From positions 1 to 51,846 of the forward strand of contig JAILRG010000051.1 of the NCBI GenBank assembly GCA_024698325.1: DNA of 51,846 bases. The letters are read 5' to 3'. This document shows positions 42,243 through 51,159 of this stretch, in pieces. The stretch is from Treponema sp. GTDB taxonomy: Bacteria > Spirochaetota > Spirochaetia > Treponematales > Treponemataceae. Made by a program: the position numbers and the translations under genes. Every line of letters begins with the position of its first letter. Position 1 is the first letter of the stretch. Below the pieces are notes generated by a model. The model saw only the letters and a list, made by a program, of their open reading frames with translations. It made no database searches and was not told where the DNA came from.

Positions 42243-45149
42243 CTATTTTTTAGAATCTGCCGAATACAGTCTGAGGGGCGGCACCTCATCAAGATACGCC
42301 TGTGCGATAATGTAATAATCCTGGGGAAGCGCCTTATTTACCGTCTGGTACTGTTTCAGATACAGCTGCGGGTCTTTTCCCCGTGCCAGCGAGGTCTGAA
42401 TCAGCTTCGCCTGCCCGCCTGCAGTGCCGGAATCTGCCAGCGTTCTTAAAAGCCACCGGTTTTCCATCGATACCAATAGCGCAGGTTTAGCTCCGTCCGT
42501 ACTGAAAGCTTCCCCAGAAAGAAGCGCCTCTATATCCGCCTTAAGCGTACGCACTGTCTCTGCGTACAGGCTGTCAATCTGGCTCGTGCGCACCACATTG
42601 GAGACGCTCAGCCGGGCAAACGGAATGTCATCATCGGCGCAGTCTAAGCGAACCGTTTTTTCAGAGCCGCAGGCATCCTTTAGCCGCGCTTCCAGCTCGT
42701 ACAGCAGCGCATTGAACAACGCACTGTCAGTAGACGCCGCATCAGGCGACGGCAGGCAGTACAGCAGCGGGTCATAAAAAGTCTTTGTCGGAATCAGAAT
42801 TGCAGGACGGGGGCCGGCCTTATCCGCCGACACATCCGTCAAAAACAGGTGGCGCAGTTTTACCGATTTGCTTTTTTTCGGAAGTTTTGGAACCGCAAGC
42901 GATTTTTCTTTTGATTCCGTCGCCTTTTGCGTCACAAGGACACCAAAATGCGTTTCCAGCAGTTCCTGCAGATTCACTGACTCCGGAAGCCCGCCAGAGA
43001 CAATCAAAGAATACCGGCTTGCATCGAGCAGCACCGGATATGCCGCTGCAATGCGGGTAAACTCAATCGAGGAAGCCGGCTTATCGTCTTTATCATTAAA
43101 AAGCTTTGTATACGGAGCAGAAAAAGCCGTGCGCACCGCTTCGCACAAAAGCTGGAACGTCGCGGTTCCTGTCTTTAAGCGCCACTGCGTACGCTCATCA
43201 TAGGCAATGCCGTCTGCCATGGCAGGGGTTATGTCGCTGTAGATAAGCGCAAAGCCGGCCCCGCGGATACATTCGGCAAGGTCTGTCGAGGCGCATGTTA
43301 TGCAGATACGGGAAAATGAGGCAGTAGTTTCTGCCGTAATGGAACAGTCAATTTCCGGAGCAATGGCGCGGCGAATCGACAGCGCAAGTGAATCCGCAAG
43401 CAGCGTACAAAGCCCGGGCGTTTTGTCTGCAAACAGGAGTTCCCCGCCCGCGATTGTCAGCATGAGCGCCACAGTCTGCGAGCCGGGATTTTTCTTTACG
43501 GTAACAGGAATGGCATTGGACAGCGTAAAGCCTGAAAAATCAGCGCTGTTGCCAGAAATAAAGCGGGAAACAGCCTCCCTTGCAGATTCAATTCCTACAT
43601 CCTCGCGCTCCGCTTCCAGAGAGGCTTCTGTAAGCCGCGCCTTATACAGCGCCTGCGTGTACCACGAGCCGTTTGCCGAAGTAACAGGCGTGTACCCGGC
43701 CTTCTTGAATTCTGCCGCCCGCTTTTTATAGACAGCACTGTTTACAAGCACAAACACGGCAGGCTTCTGCAGGCGCTGCACCGTACTGAGCTCTGCCGCC
43801 GAAAATTGCGAGAGACTGTCAGCGCGGGAAAACAGCCGCATCCAATCGGCGCTTCCTGTTGATGCAAAAAATGCTGCTGCAAGCTCCATAAGAGAAGCTG
43901 AATCATCCTGTCGCTGGAAAAAACTCGAGCGGAACAGCGAGACTGCCTCCGAAAGAGAGCGTTCACTCAAGCTGGAAGCCTCTTCAACTGCACGCAGGAA
44001 CGTTTCCGCCTGTACGCAGGGAGACGTTTTTGTCTTTTCCAAAAGCGACTGAATGATAAGCCGTGAAGACGCGCGTTTTTGGGCAGACGCAACGTTGATG
44101 TATTCAGCTCCCAGGATGCCGAGCGTCTTGTCTGCTGCAAGGCTTGCCTTAAACGCAGAGCGGTCGTCATTCAAGGCGGCGGCAAGCACATCGGCCTGGT
44201 CCCGCGTAAAATCGGTGTACTGCACGACAATCTGCGTCATGTCAGGAGAAAAGGCCGCATCATGCAGGATGTATTTTCGGGCTGGGGCGGCAGCGGCTGG
44301 TCCGACGGCGGATGCAGATGAGCCGGCAGGGGCCGGGGATGAAGAGGCGGGGCCGGTTGCTGCGCCGGAAGAGGCCGAAGAAGAAGCAGTTCCCGGTAAG
44401 GCGGAGCGAGCCGCAGAGCCAAATCCAGAGCCTAATGCCTGCGATTCATGATAGACGGGGGGCTGATTCGAGCGGACGCCGGAAAAAGTACGGCCCGCAA
44501 GGGAGACGGCGCCCTCCTGAGTGATGTTTCCGCTTATAAAAAGCGCTGCATTCGGCGCGGTGTAATACTCCGTGCCGACCCTGTTCAAAACCGTGCGCGC
44601 TGACGGCACTGTCTGCGCAGTAAAAATTGCCGGATACACACCGCTTTCCTGCTTCCAGGGAGCGTCGGGAAACACGCGGGCGTCAATTGCCGTGTTTATA
44701 AAGCCCGCTGCGCTCGAAGCATATTCGGTCACCTCAGCCTTCATGGCATTCAGGGCCGTGCGAAGCTCCCCGTCCGTAACAGAAAGCGGGCGAAGTGCAG
44801 CCGAAAGCCCGGTAAGCGTTTCTTCCACCGCCAGAGGCGCCACCGTACGGACAAGCCGGACACAGTCAGCGCCGGCCTCAGCTTCTCCTGCCGACAGCGA
44901 AAGGAGACGCGCATACAGCGGGAAAAAACCGGCTGTCGTCTCGCTCTGGGCGCTGTAGCCGGCATACACATCAAGCTCAATTCTGACCGCCGCCGACGTA
45001 GTATCCGTAAGGACAAACAGCCTGAGCCCGTTTTCCAATGTATACGAGTGAATGTCGTCAGGAGAAAAAGCATAAACGCCCGAAATAAGGAAGCCGGTAA
45101 AAAGCAGCCGTACAACACATAACCGCATGATTTTTGCACTGAATTTCAT
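42243..45149 (-). CDS. Exported M16-like protein lacking the zinc motif
   Basis: 968 residues. The signal peptide is probably within residues 8-30 (RLLFTGFLISGVYAF). The start SYTLENGLRLFVLTDTTSAAVRIELDVYAGYSAQSETTAGFFPLYARLL mirrors M16 peptidases. The place of HxxEH, however, reads GFFPLYA, so the zinc-binding residues are absent. Further M16-like halves follow (YYTAPNAALFISGNI, then a second unit from about 560). A Ser/Ala/Pro low-complexity insert (about 245-290) splits the first half. It is probably a structural or chaperone-like pseudo-peptidase. The ATG at 45149 has a TATACT 7 nt upstream and no Shine-Dalgarno. Confidence 0.72.
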   Translation of the reverse strand: MKFSAKIMRLCVVRLLFTGFLISGVYAFSPDDIHSYTLENGLRLFVLTDTTSAAVRIELDVYAGYSAQSETTAGFFPLYARLLSLSAGEAEAGADCVRLVRTVAPLAVEETLTGLSAALRPLSVTDGELRTALNAMKAEVTEYASSAAGFINTAIDARVFPDAPWKQESGVYPAIFTAQTVPSARTVLNRVGTEYYTAPNAALFISGNITQEGAVSLAGRTFSGVRSNQPPVYHESQALGSGFGSAARSALPGTASSSASSGAATGPASSSPAPAGSSASAVGPAAAAPARKYILHDAAFSPDMTQIVVQYTDFTRDQADVLAAALNDDRSAFKASLAADKTLGILGAEYINVASAQKRASSRLIIQSLLEKTKTSPCVQAETFLRAVEEASSLSERSLSEAVSLFRSSFFQRQDDSASLMELAAAFFASTGSADWMRLFSRADSLSQFSAAELSTVQRLQKPAVFVLVNSAVYKKRAAEFKKAGYTPVTSANGSWYTQALYKARLTEASLEAEREDVGIESAREAVSRFISGNSADFSGFTLSNAIPVTVKKNPGSQTVALMLTIAGGELLFADKTPGLCTLLADSLALSIRRAIAPEIDCSITAETTASFSRICITCASTDLAECIRGAGFALIYSDITPAMADGIAYDERTQWRLKTGTATFQLLCEAVRTAFSAPYTKLFNDKDDKPASSIEFTRIAAAYPVLLDASRYSLIVSGGLPESVNLQELLETHFGVLVTQKATESKEKSLAVPKLPKKSKSVKLRHLFLTDVSADKAGPRPAILIPTKTFYDPLLYCLPSPDAASTDSALFNALLYELEARLKDACGSEKTVRLDCADDDIPFARLSVSNVVRTSQIDSLYAETVRTLKADIEALLSGEAFSTDGAKPALLVSMENRWLLRTLADSGTAGGQAKLIQTSLARGKDPQLYLKQYQTVNKALPQDYYIIAQAYLDEVPPLRLYSADSKK

Positions 45150-45156
45150 TGCCGAA

Positions 45157-45186
45157 AGTATAGCACAGCGGCCGAAGTAAAAGCAA
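45157..45186 (-). promoter_or_regulatory. Candidate leaderless promoter of the M16-like gene
   Basis: TTGCTT (45186-45181), an 18-nt spacer and TATACT (45162-45157), then TTCGGCA and the ATG at 45149. Confidence 0.5.
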
Positions 45187-45218
45187 AGCCCCGCCGGAAG
45201 CAAAGGCCTCGCCAGCGG

Positions 45219-46250
45219 CTATTCCGCAAGCAGAGCGACAACCTGCTCCACCGCGGCCTCAACGGCAGCCGGATCGGCAGAAATTGTTTTTTCAGGAACC
45301 GGCGCCGCGTTCTGGTAGCTTTTCGGCAGGCGTACCGTGTGATTTACCGGATACATCCACTGAGTCAGCGGCAAAATTTCCTGGGCTTCGTGCGAAATCA
45401 GAAAATCCATAAACGCTTTCGCGCCCTTTTCATTCAGACAGTTCCGGACAATTCCGGCATACTCTGTCTGCAAAACGTGGCCGTCAGAAAACAGCAGTGA
45501 CTTGTAGCGGTCGGTCTTCTCATACTCAACGTGATAGGCGGGACTTGTCGTGTAACTGACCACGAGCGGGGCTTCCCCTTTCGTAAAAAGCTTATATCCG
45601 GAACTCCAGCTGGAAGCCACCGTCAGAATATTCGGCTTAAGCGCACGCCAGTAATCAAGGTATGCATCTCCAAAAGCTGCGACAGTCCAGGCGACAAATC
45701 CCAGTCCCGGCGTGCTTGTGCGCGGGTCAAGCATGATAATTTTTTGTCTGTAGACATCTCGGGTTAAATCAGCCAGACATTCAGGAGCAGGAACAGAGGC
45801 GTCACTGTCATACACCATGGAAAAATGGCTCCAGTCAAAAGGAACCAGCTGCCAGCGATTTCCGCCGTTGATTAACAGGGATGTATCTATAAACTGTTCT
45901 GCATTTTTAGGCTTGTACGGGGCAAAGATTTTTGCTTCGATACCATGAACGGCAAGCGAATCATCTATACCAAGAACGACATCTGCCTGAGGGGCCTCCC
46001 GCTCAAGAATCGGACGGCTTACGAGCTGAATGTCGTCATCAAAACTCACATACTCCAGATTGTAGCCGGTTTTCGCTTCAAAAAGCGACTCAATAATACC
46101 ACCAGCTCCCCAATCTGACGTAAAACTGTCATACGTATACACAACGACTTTCTGCAGCCGTTCGGCATCCACATTTTTTTTCGAGCAACCGGAAATAAGA
46201 AGTACAGTCGTTGGAAAAACTAAAAGCAACAGCAAAGAAGACGTTCTCAT
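45219..46250 (-). CDS. Thiamine-type ABC substrate-binding lipoprotein
   Basis: 343 residues. The lipoprotein signal peptide ends LISGC (Cys22). The mature domain is a family 1-type binding protein that resembles ThiB/TbpA: VVVYTYDSFTSDWGAGG at the start, PQADVVLGIDDS, LVPFDWSHFSMVYDSD, and the DPRTSTPGLGFVAWTV segment that is typical of thiamine-binding proteins. It would carry thiamine or a related compound to an ABC transporter. No permease or ATPase genes follow; the next gene is the M16-like protein with its own promoter. GGAGGACG lies before the ATG at 46250, while the ATG at 46262 is within that site. Confidence 0.8.
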   Translation of the reverse strand: MRTSSLLLLLVFPTTVLLISGCSKKNVDAERLQKVVVYTYDSFTSDWGAGGIIESLFEAKTGYNLEYVSFDDDIQLVSRPILEREAPQADVVLGIDDSLAVHGIEAKIFAPYKPKNAEQFIDTSLLINGGNRWQLVPFDWSHFSMVYDSDASVPAPECLADLTRDVYRQKIIMLDPRTSTPGLGFVAWTVAAFGDAYLDYWRALKPNILTVASSWSSGYKLFTKGEAPLVVSYTTSPAYHVEYEKTDRYKSLLFSDGHVLQTEYAGIVRNCLNEKGAKAFMDFLISHEAQEILPLTQWMYPVNHTVRLPKSYQNAAPVPEKTISADPAAVEAAVEQVVALLAE

Positions 46251-46276
46251 TTCGTCCTCCATTTAGGATGATTTTC

Positions 46277-46305
46277 AGTATAGTAAAACAGCCTATAAAA
46301 GTCTA
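46277..46305 (-). promoter_or_regulatory. Promoter of the thiamine-type binding protein gene
   Basis: TAGACT (46305-46300), a 17-nt spacer and TATACT (46282-46277), 26 nt before the ATG. The leader of about 20 nt is too short for a TPP riboswitch. Confidence 0.55.
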
Positions 46306-46337
46306 TATAAACGATTTTTCATGCCGATACTAAAAAA

Positions 46338-46359
46338 ACGGAGATATTACGGAGATATT
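46338..46359 (+). repeat. Duplicated 11-bp segment holding the ribosome-binding site
   Basis: ACGGAGATATT occurs twice in tandem (46338-46348, 46349-46359), each copy with GGAG. The second copy is placed to serve the ATG at 46361. Confidence 0.55.
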
Positions 46360-46360
46360 G

Positions 46361-46927
46361 ATGAAAAAAATTATCTGCCTTTTTGGCCTATGCGCATTAC
46401 TGACTTCTCAGCTTTTTGCTACTGTCGGAGAAGAATTTGGAATCGGCTCCGGCTACGTTCACTATGGCGACAGCGCCGTCCGGGCAAGAAATAAACAGCT
46501 GACAGACTCAAACCAGGTATTGCTTCACGTAACTGCCGGCACACTTTTTAAGCTCGCACCTCAAATCTACTTCTGCCTCGGCTTCGACACGATGACCGAT
46601 TTTCGCTGGAAGGGCAGCGACCACATCAACATGGTTGACTACGCCGGACTTATGGGCTTCCATCTGTACCCGGGGCTTGCCGGATTGATGTTCAGCACCG
46701 AATATGCATTGGGAAGACGCACCGATTTTGTCTCGCTTGACAACGCTGATGACGAAAGCATACACAGTACCCAGTGGGGTAACGGCTTTAAGTTCGCGCT
46801 TGCCTATGACTTTTCCTGGGATGCAGAAGGCTTTGCACCGGTAATCGGCGCGTCCTGGAGGCATATGCCCAGAGGCGGCTCCAGCGACGACATCATCGCC
46901 GTATTCATCAGAATTGTGAATAATTAA
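46361..46927 (+). CDS. Small exported barrel-like protein of unknown function
   Basis: 188 residues. A signal peptide (MKKIICLFGLCALLTSQLFA) is followed by a beta-rich mature part. It has alternating aromatic/Gly residues (FGIGSGYVHYGD, LLHVTAGTLFKLAPQIYFCLGFD, FKFALAYDFSW, PVIGASWRHMP) and a short strand ending VFIRIVNN. This fits a small 8-stranded outer-membrane barrel, but no family is recognised. It is a single gene with a duplicated GGAG leader, divergent from the thiamine-type binding protein. Confidence 0.65.
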   Translation: MKKIICLFGLCALLTSQLFATVGEEFGIGSGYVHYGDSAVRARNKQLTDSNQVLLHVTAGTLFKLAPQIYFCLGFDTMTDFRWKGSDHINMVDYAGLMGFHLYPGLAGLMFSTEYALGRRTDFVSLDNADDESIHSTQWGNGFKFALAYDFSWDAEGFAPVIGASWRHMPRGGSSDDIIAVFIRIVNN

Positions 46928-47005
46928 AAAGGAATTGCAGAATTTACCTATTAAGAGTATGCTATTAGTACGATAACAAGTACTATTCTTACCCAGAGGT
47001 TCTAT

Positions 47006-48436
47006 ATGCAGATTCAGACAGACGGTGTAATTCCCCTAATCCCAGAGGAGCTGGACAGAGATTGTCCTCCATCACACATAGGTCTGGCAGTTGATATCGG
47101 CACGACAACCATAGCTGTCAGCGCGTGGCAGCTTGCAACCAGGGAACATCTGGCGACAGTAGCAGCAAAAAACATCCAGATGCGCTATGGCTACGATGTT
47201 ATCCGGCGCATTTCTTTTGCAACACGCCCGCCGCTTACCGGAAGCGCGCAAGTAGTAGAAAGCGGCCCTTCGGCTCTGCATTACAGCATCATCACGCAAC
47301 TTGAAAAACTGTTTGCACAGGCCCTTAACCTTGCCGGCACAAAGCTGCCCCGTGGCGTTTCGCCTGTCGCGGCATCCATTGTCATCACCGGAAACACGTC
47401 AATGCTCAGCTTTGTGTGTGCGGTTCCCGTAAAAGGCATTGCCGCAGCACCGTTCAGTCCGGCGTCTCTTTTCGGCTTTACGGCCACCTGGAATGAAGTG
47501 CGTTTTGGAAAGGCCTGCGTTCACAGCGAAGATTTGGATAAGCCCCGGCTGGAGGTTCTGCAGACTTTTAACGCCAGCGTCATAAATTCTGAAGTACCCG
47601 TATATTTTCCACCGTGTATCGGGGCTTTTATCGGCGCAGATACCGTATGCGCCATGCTTTCTGCCGGCATACCGGTTCCCGGCTCTGACGACGAGCCGCT
47701 GCCAGGAGAACAGCCCCGCTCCATGCCCATCCTGCTTGTCGACATCGGAACCAACAGCGAAATCGTCCTGTACCTGCCGCCTTCTGGAACCGACAATGGC
47801 AGAATCCTCTGCACATCTGCAGCCGCGGGACCTGCCTTCGAAGCCGCAAACATCAGTTGCGGCATGAGTTCGGTAAACGGCGCAATTGACCGCATCACCG
47901 AAGAAGACGGCGAACTTAGATGCAGCGTCATCGGAAACGACAAGGCAAAAGGAATCTGCGGCTCCGGGCTTGTAAGCGCCGCGGCAACATTCTACACGCT
48001 GCAGTATATCGACAAAAATGGCGTACTGCGCAAGCACGTTTCAAAGCTCGGTGACGGTTCGCCGTGCATCCAGCTGACGCCAGCCGTGTACATATCTCAG
48101 CAGGACATCAGGAACCTGCAGCTGGCAAAGTCTGCCGTTCGGACAGGCTTACAGTATCTGATGGAAAAATCCCCGCTCATGCCCTCGTTCTACATTGCGG
48201 GAGGCTTCGGAAGCCACCTGTCCATGCTGGATGCGGTTACCATAGGGCTTATTCCCCCGGGGCTTGAAAAACAATGCACGCAGCTCGGAAATGCCGCACT
48301 GGCAGGCGCAAGCGCACTGCTCTTTTCGCCTACACTCAGGAAGAAAGCCGCAGAGCTGGCAAGAAAAGCCTACCACATCAATCTGGCGGCAGTCCCCGGT
48401 TTCCAGCAAAGGTTTTTAAGCATGATTGATTTTTAA
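47006..48436 (+). CDS. RACo-like ASKHA ATPase (DUF4445) without ferredoxin domain
   Basis: 476 residues. The protein matches the C-terminal part of reductive activators of corrinoid proteins: GLAVDIGTTTIAVSAW (phosphate 1), NIQMRYGYDVIRRISFA, VITGNTSMLSF, PCIGAFIGADTVCAML, LLVDIGTNSEIVLY (second ASKHA half), CTSAAAGPAFEAANISCGM, GICGSGLVSA and IAGGFGSHLSMLDAV. The usual N-terminal [2Fe-2S] domain of about 100 residues is absent; the protein starts only ~25 residues before the ATPase motif. No corrinoid methyltransferase gene is nearby. AGAGG lies 6 nt before the ATG. Its target is unknown. Confidence 0.85.
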   Translation: MQIQTDGVIPLIPEELDRDCPPSHIGLAVDIGTTTIAVSAWQLATREHLATVAAKNIQMRYGYDVIRRISFATRPPLTGSAQVVESGPSALHYSIITQLEKLFAQALNLAGTKLPRGVSPVAASIVITGNTSMLSFVCAVPVKGIAAAPFSPASLFGFTATWNEVRFGKACVHSEDLDKPRLEVLQTFNASVINSEVPVYFPPCIGAFIGADTVCAMLSAGIPVPGSDDEPLPGEQPRSMPILLVDIGTNSEIVLYLPPSGTDNGRILCTSAAAGPAFEAANISCGMSSVNGAIDRITEEDGELRCSVIGNDKAKGICGSGLVSAAATFYTLQYIDKNGVLRKHVSKLGDGSPCIQLTPAVYISQQDIRNLQLAKSAVRTGLQYLMEKSPLMPSFYIAGGFGSHLSMLDAVTIGLIPPGLEKQCTQLGNAALAGASALLFSPTLRKKAAELARKAYHINLAAVPGFQQRFLSMIDF

Positions 48437-48481
48437 TTACCAGTCGCTTACCTGCCTTCCACGTGCCACAACGATTATTCA

Positions 48482-49456
48482 ATGAAAAAAGTTTTGTTTC
48501 TGCTGACAGTCAGTTTTCTCTTTTTTTCGTGCAAAAAGCAATGGACGGGTGAGCATATCACGCTGACGCTTGCCGACATTCAGCCGCAGGGCTATCCCAC
48601 GGTCATCGGCTGTCAAGAATTTGCAAACCTCGTAAACGAGCGCTCGCAGGGAAAAATCATCATTCAGGTACAGACAGACGCGCCGAACGAGTCCGACCTG
48701 ATTGAGTATGTACATTCTGGAAAACTGGATTTTGCGCGTGTCTCTACAGGTCCGCTCTCCAACCGATATCCTGACTTCCAGGTTTTCTCGATTCCCTTTA
48801 TCTTCCGGGACGGCAGCCATTTCTGGAACGTCATGAACGGCCCTATAGGAACCAACATGCTCAATGACCTGTGGAACTACGGCTTTGTCGGACTGAATTA
48901 CTATGAAAGCGGGGCCAGAAGCTTTTATTTTACCAAACCGATTTCGCACATTGACGAATTCAAGGGAGTAAGAATCCGCGTGCAGAATAACCCGATGATG
49001 ATACTTTTCGTTAAAGCATTGGGTGCCGTTCCCTACCCCATCGAATACACTGATGTGTACGCAGCTTTTGCAAACAACGCAATCCAGGGAGCAGAAAACA
49101 ACATTCCCTCATACTGGGCAGGAAAACACGCAGAAATGGCCCGCTATTACCTTCTGGACAATCACACCAGGATTCCGGACATCCTCATCGGCTCGAAAAA
49201 AACATTCCAGGCCTTATCGGAAGAAGACGCCGCTCTCATAAAAAAGGCAGCGCAGGACTCCGTCGCCGTCCAGCGGCTTGCCTGGGAAGAATACGAGCTG
49301 GCAGCAACCCGCGCAATTTCCAAGCAGGGAACGGTTTTTCTGGCACCGCAAAAGTATAAAAACGACCTGCAGATGAGCAGTCTGACGGCGATTCTTTTAA
49401 ATCAGCTTAATTCTAACTATCAGATGCTGTTCGAGGAAATTCAGCACACCAAGTAA
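48482..49456 (+). CDS. TRAP-type substrate-binding lipoprotein (DctP-like)
   Basis: 324 residues. The signal peptide ends LFFSC (Cys17). The mature part has the DctP pattern: ITLTLADIQPQGYPTVIGCQEFANLVNERSQGKIIIQV, then GKLDFARVSTGPLSNRYPDFQVFSIPFIF, then GVRIRVQNNPMMILFVKALGAVPYPI and AIQGAENNI. TRAP systems take up organic acids such as sugar acids, which would suit pectin use, but the substrate is not readable. No dctQ/dctM membrane genes follow; the next gene is rny with its own promoter. The ATG at 48482 has no clear Shine-Dalgarno, 45 nt after the RACo-like gene. Confidence 0.87.
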   Translation: MKKVLFLLTVSFLFFSCKKQWTGEHITLTLADIQPQGYPTVIGCQEFANLVNERSQGKIIIQVQTDAPNESDLIEYVHSGKLDFARVSTGPLSNRYPDFQVFSIPFIFRDGSHFWNVMNGPIGTNMLNDLWNYGFVGLNYYESGARSFYFTKPISHIDEFKGVRIRVQNNPMMILFVKALGAVPYPIEYTDVYAAFANNAIQGAENNIPSYWAGKHAEMARYYLLDNHTRIPDILIGSKKTFQALSEEDAALIKKAAQDSVAVQRLAWEEYELAATRAISKQGTVFLAPQKYKNDLQMSSLTAILLNQLNSNYQMLFEEIQHTK

Positions 49457-49476
49457 GAAAAAGCCTCTGTTTCTAT

Positions 49477-49505
49477 TTGACAAGACAAAATCCATACGTT
49501 AGTAT
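49477..49505 (+). promoter_or_regulatory. Promoter of rny
   Basis: A perfect TTGACA (49477-49482), a 17-nt spacer and TAGTAT (49500-49505), 38 nt before the ATG at 49544, with CAGGAG in the leader. Confidence 0.6.
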
Positions 49506-49543
49506 TAGAAGAACGATTTTGTATTTTCATACAGGAGAAAGAC

Positions 49544-51079
49544 ATGAATAACAATACTGTATTCTTCGTCGGTCTCCCGTTTGCAGGAATTGTTCTTGGA
49601 TGGATTATTCGCTGGCTTTATGCCAGATTTCAACTCTCTGCGTCAGAGCAAAAAGCAGAACGTGTAAAACAGGATGCAATAAAAGAGGCCGAAGCACAGA
49701 AAAAAGAAATTTTGCTTGAAGCAAAAGATCAACTCATTCGCGAACGAAACCAACAGGAACGGGAGAATCGGGAACGTCGCGCTGAAGTACAGCGTTACGA
49801 AGCCCGTGTTACCAAAAAAGAAGAGCTTGTCGATAAACGTGCTGCCGATTTCGACAAAAAAGAAAAAGAATTTGCAGAACGCATAACGGCAATGAAGCAT
49901 CGTGAAGATGCCATGACAGAAAAAGAGCAGACACTGCGCAACGAATTGGAGCGCATTTCTGGTCTTTCAGCACAGGAAGCCAAGGATCTGATTATCAAGA
50001 ACCTTGAGAATGATGCGCGTCATGATGCACAGGCACTGCTTAACAAAATTGAGCAGGAAGCCCAGTTAAATGCTGAAAAGAAAGCTCAAGAAGTTTTGAT
50101 AACCGCGATTCAGCGCATTGCTACTGAAACAACTGGAGACATTACGGTTGCCACGGTATCTTTGCCCAGCGACGAAATGAAAGGCCGCATTATCGGCCGC
50201 GAAGGTCGCAACATTCGTACCTTAGAAACCCTTACAGGTGTAGACATTATCATCGATGATACCCCGGAAGCTGTCGTTATCAGCTGTTTCGACCCTGTCC
50301 GCAAGGAAATTGCAAAACAGGCTCTCGAGCGCCTCGTAACCGATGGCCGCATTCATCCGGCACGCATTGAGGAAGTCGTACAGAAAGTAACAAGGGAAGT
50401 TCAGCAGAAGATTTACGAAGAGGGAGAAAAAGTCCTCTTTGACATGGGCATTCACAACATGAATCAGGATGGAGTTCGCGCTCTGGGCCGCCTGTATTAC
50501 AGAACGAGCTATGGGCAGAACGTACTTTCCCATTCAAAAGAAGTTGCTGAAGTCGCAAGCATGCTGGCAGCCGAAGTCGGCGCAAACCGCGAGCTTGCTA
50601 AACGCGCTGCCCTCCTGCACGACATCGGTAAAGGCGCTGAAAACGACAGCGATCAGAACCACGCAGAAGTCGGTGCAGAAATGGCAAGAAAAATGGGCGA
50701 AGACCCCCGCGTAATCAATGCGATTGCCGCCCATCACAACGATGTTGAGCCGACCACAATCGAAGCAATTATCGTGCAGATTGCAGATGCAATCAGTGCG
50801 GCCCGCCCTGGCGCCCGCCGCGAAACTGTAGACAATTACGTTAAGCGTCTTGAAAATCTTGAAGAGATTGCAGAGAAGTTTACCGGTGTCGAAAAAGCAT
50901 ACGCAATTCAGGCTGGACGCGAACTGCGCGTTCTGGTCAACAACGAAAAGATTCCTGATAACGAAGTTAAGGAATTAGCCCAGAAGATTGCAAAACAGAT
51001 TGAATCTGACCTGCGTTATCCAGGCAGAATCAAGCTTACAATGATTCGGGAAACACGAATTGTTGAATATGCACGGTAA
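49544..51079 (+). CDS. rny: Ribonuclease Y
   Basis: 511-residue membrane-anchored endoribonuclease that starts mRNA decay. An N-terminal helix (FFVGLPFAGIVLGWIIRWL) anchors it. A long charged coiled coil (about 28-200) follows. The KH domain has DEMKGRIIGREGRNIRTLE (about 210-228). The HD domain holds the metal-binding HDIGKG near residue 363 and a second AAHHNDVEP. The end, KLTMIRETRIVEYAR, is typical. CAGGAG lies 7 nt before the ATG. Size and layout are standard. It is a single gene with its own promoter and strong terminator. Confidence 0.95.
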   Translation: MNNNTVFFVGLPFAGIVLGWIIRWLYARFQLSASEQKAERVKQDAIKEAEAQKKEILLEAKDQLIRERNQQERENRERRAEVQRYEARVTKKEELVDKRAADFDKKEKEFAERITAMKHREDAMTEKEQTLRNELERISGLSAQEAKDLIIKNLENDARHDAQALLNKIEQEAQLNAEKKAQEVLITAIQRIATETTGDITVATVSLPSDEMKGRIIGREGRNIRTLETLTGVDIIIDDTPEAVVISCFDPVRKEIAKQALERLVTDGRIHPARIEEVVQKVTREVQQKIYEEGEKVLFDMGIHNMNQDGVRALGRLYYRTSYGQNVLSHSKEVAEVASMLAAEVGANRELAKRAALLHDIGKGAENDSDQNHAEVGAEMARKMGEDPRVINAIAAHHNDVEPTTIEAIIVQIADAISAARPGARRETVDNYVKRLENLEEIAEKFTGVEKAYAIQAGRELRVLVNNEKIPDNEVKELAQKIAKQIESDLRYPGRIKLTMIRETRIVEYAR

Positions 51080-51095
51080 CACGTAAGTCACTGGC

Positions 51096-51126
51096 ACGGG
51101 ACTGCAAGACGCAGTCCCGTTTTTTT
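51096..51126 (+). terminator. Terminator of rny
   Basis: ACGGGACTGC (51096-51105) pairs perfectly with GCAGTCCCGT (51111-51120) over a 5-nt loop, followed by T residues. Confidence 0.9.
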
Positions 51127-51159
51127 GCATTCTGCTATTTTGCTCGCGGACAGAAATGC

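Noticed and set aside
46251..46280. TPP riboswitch before the thiamine-type binding protein
   Set aside because: The promoter leaves a leader of about 20 nt, with no conserved TPP motif.
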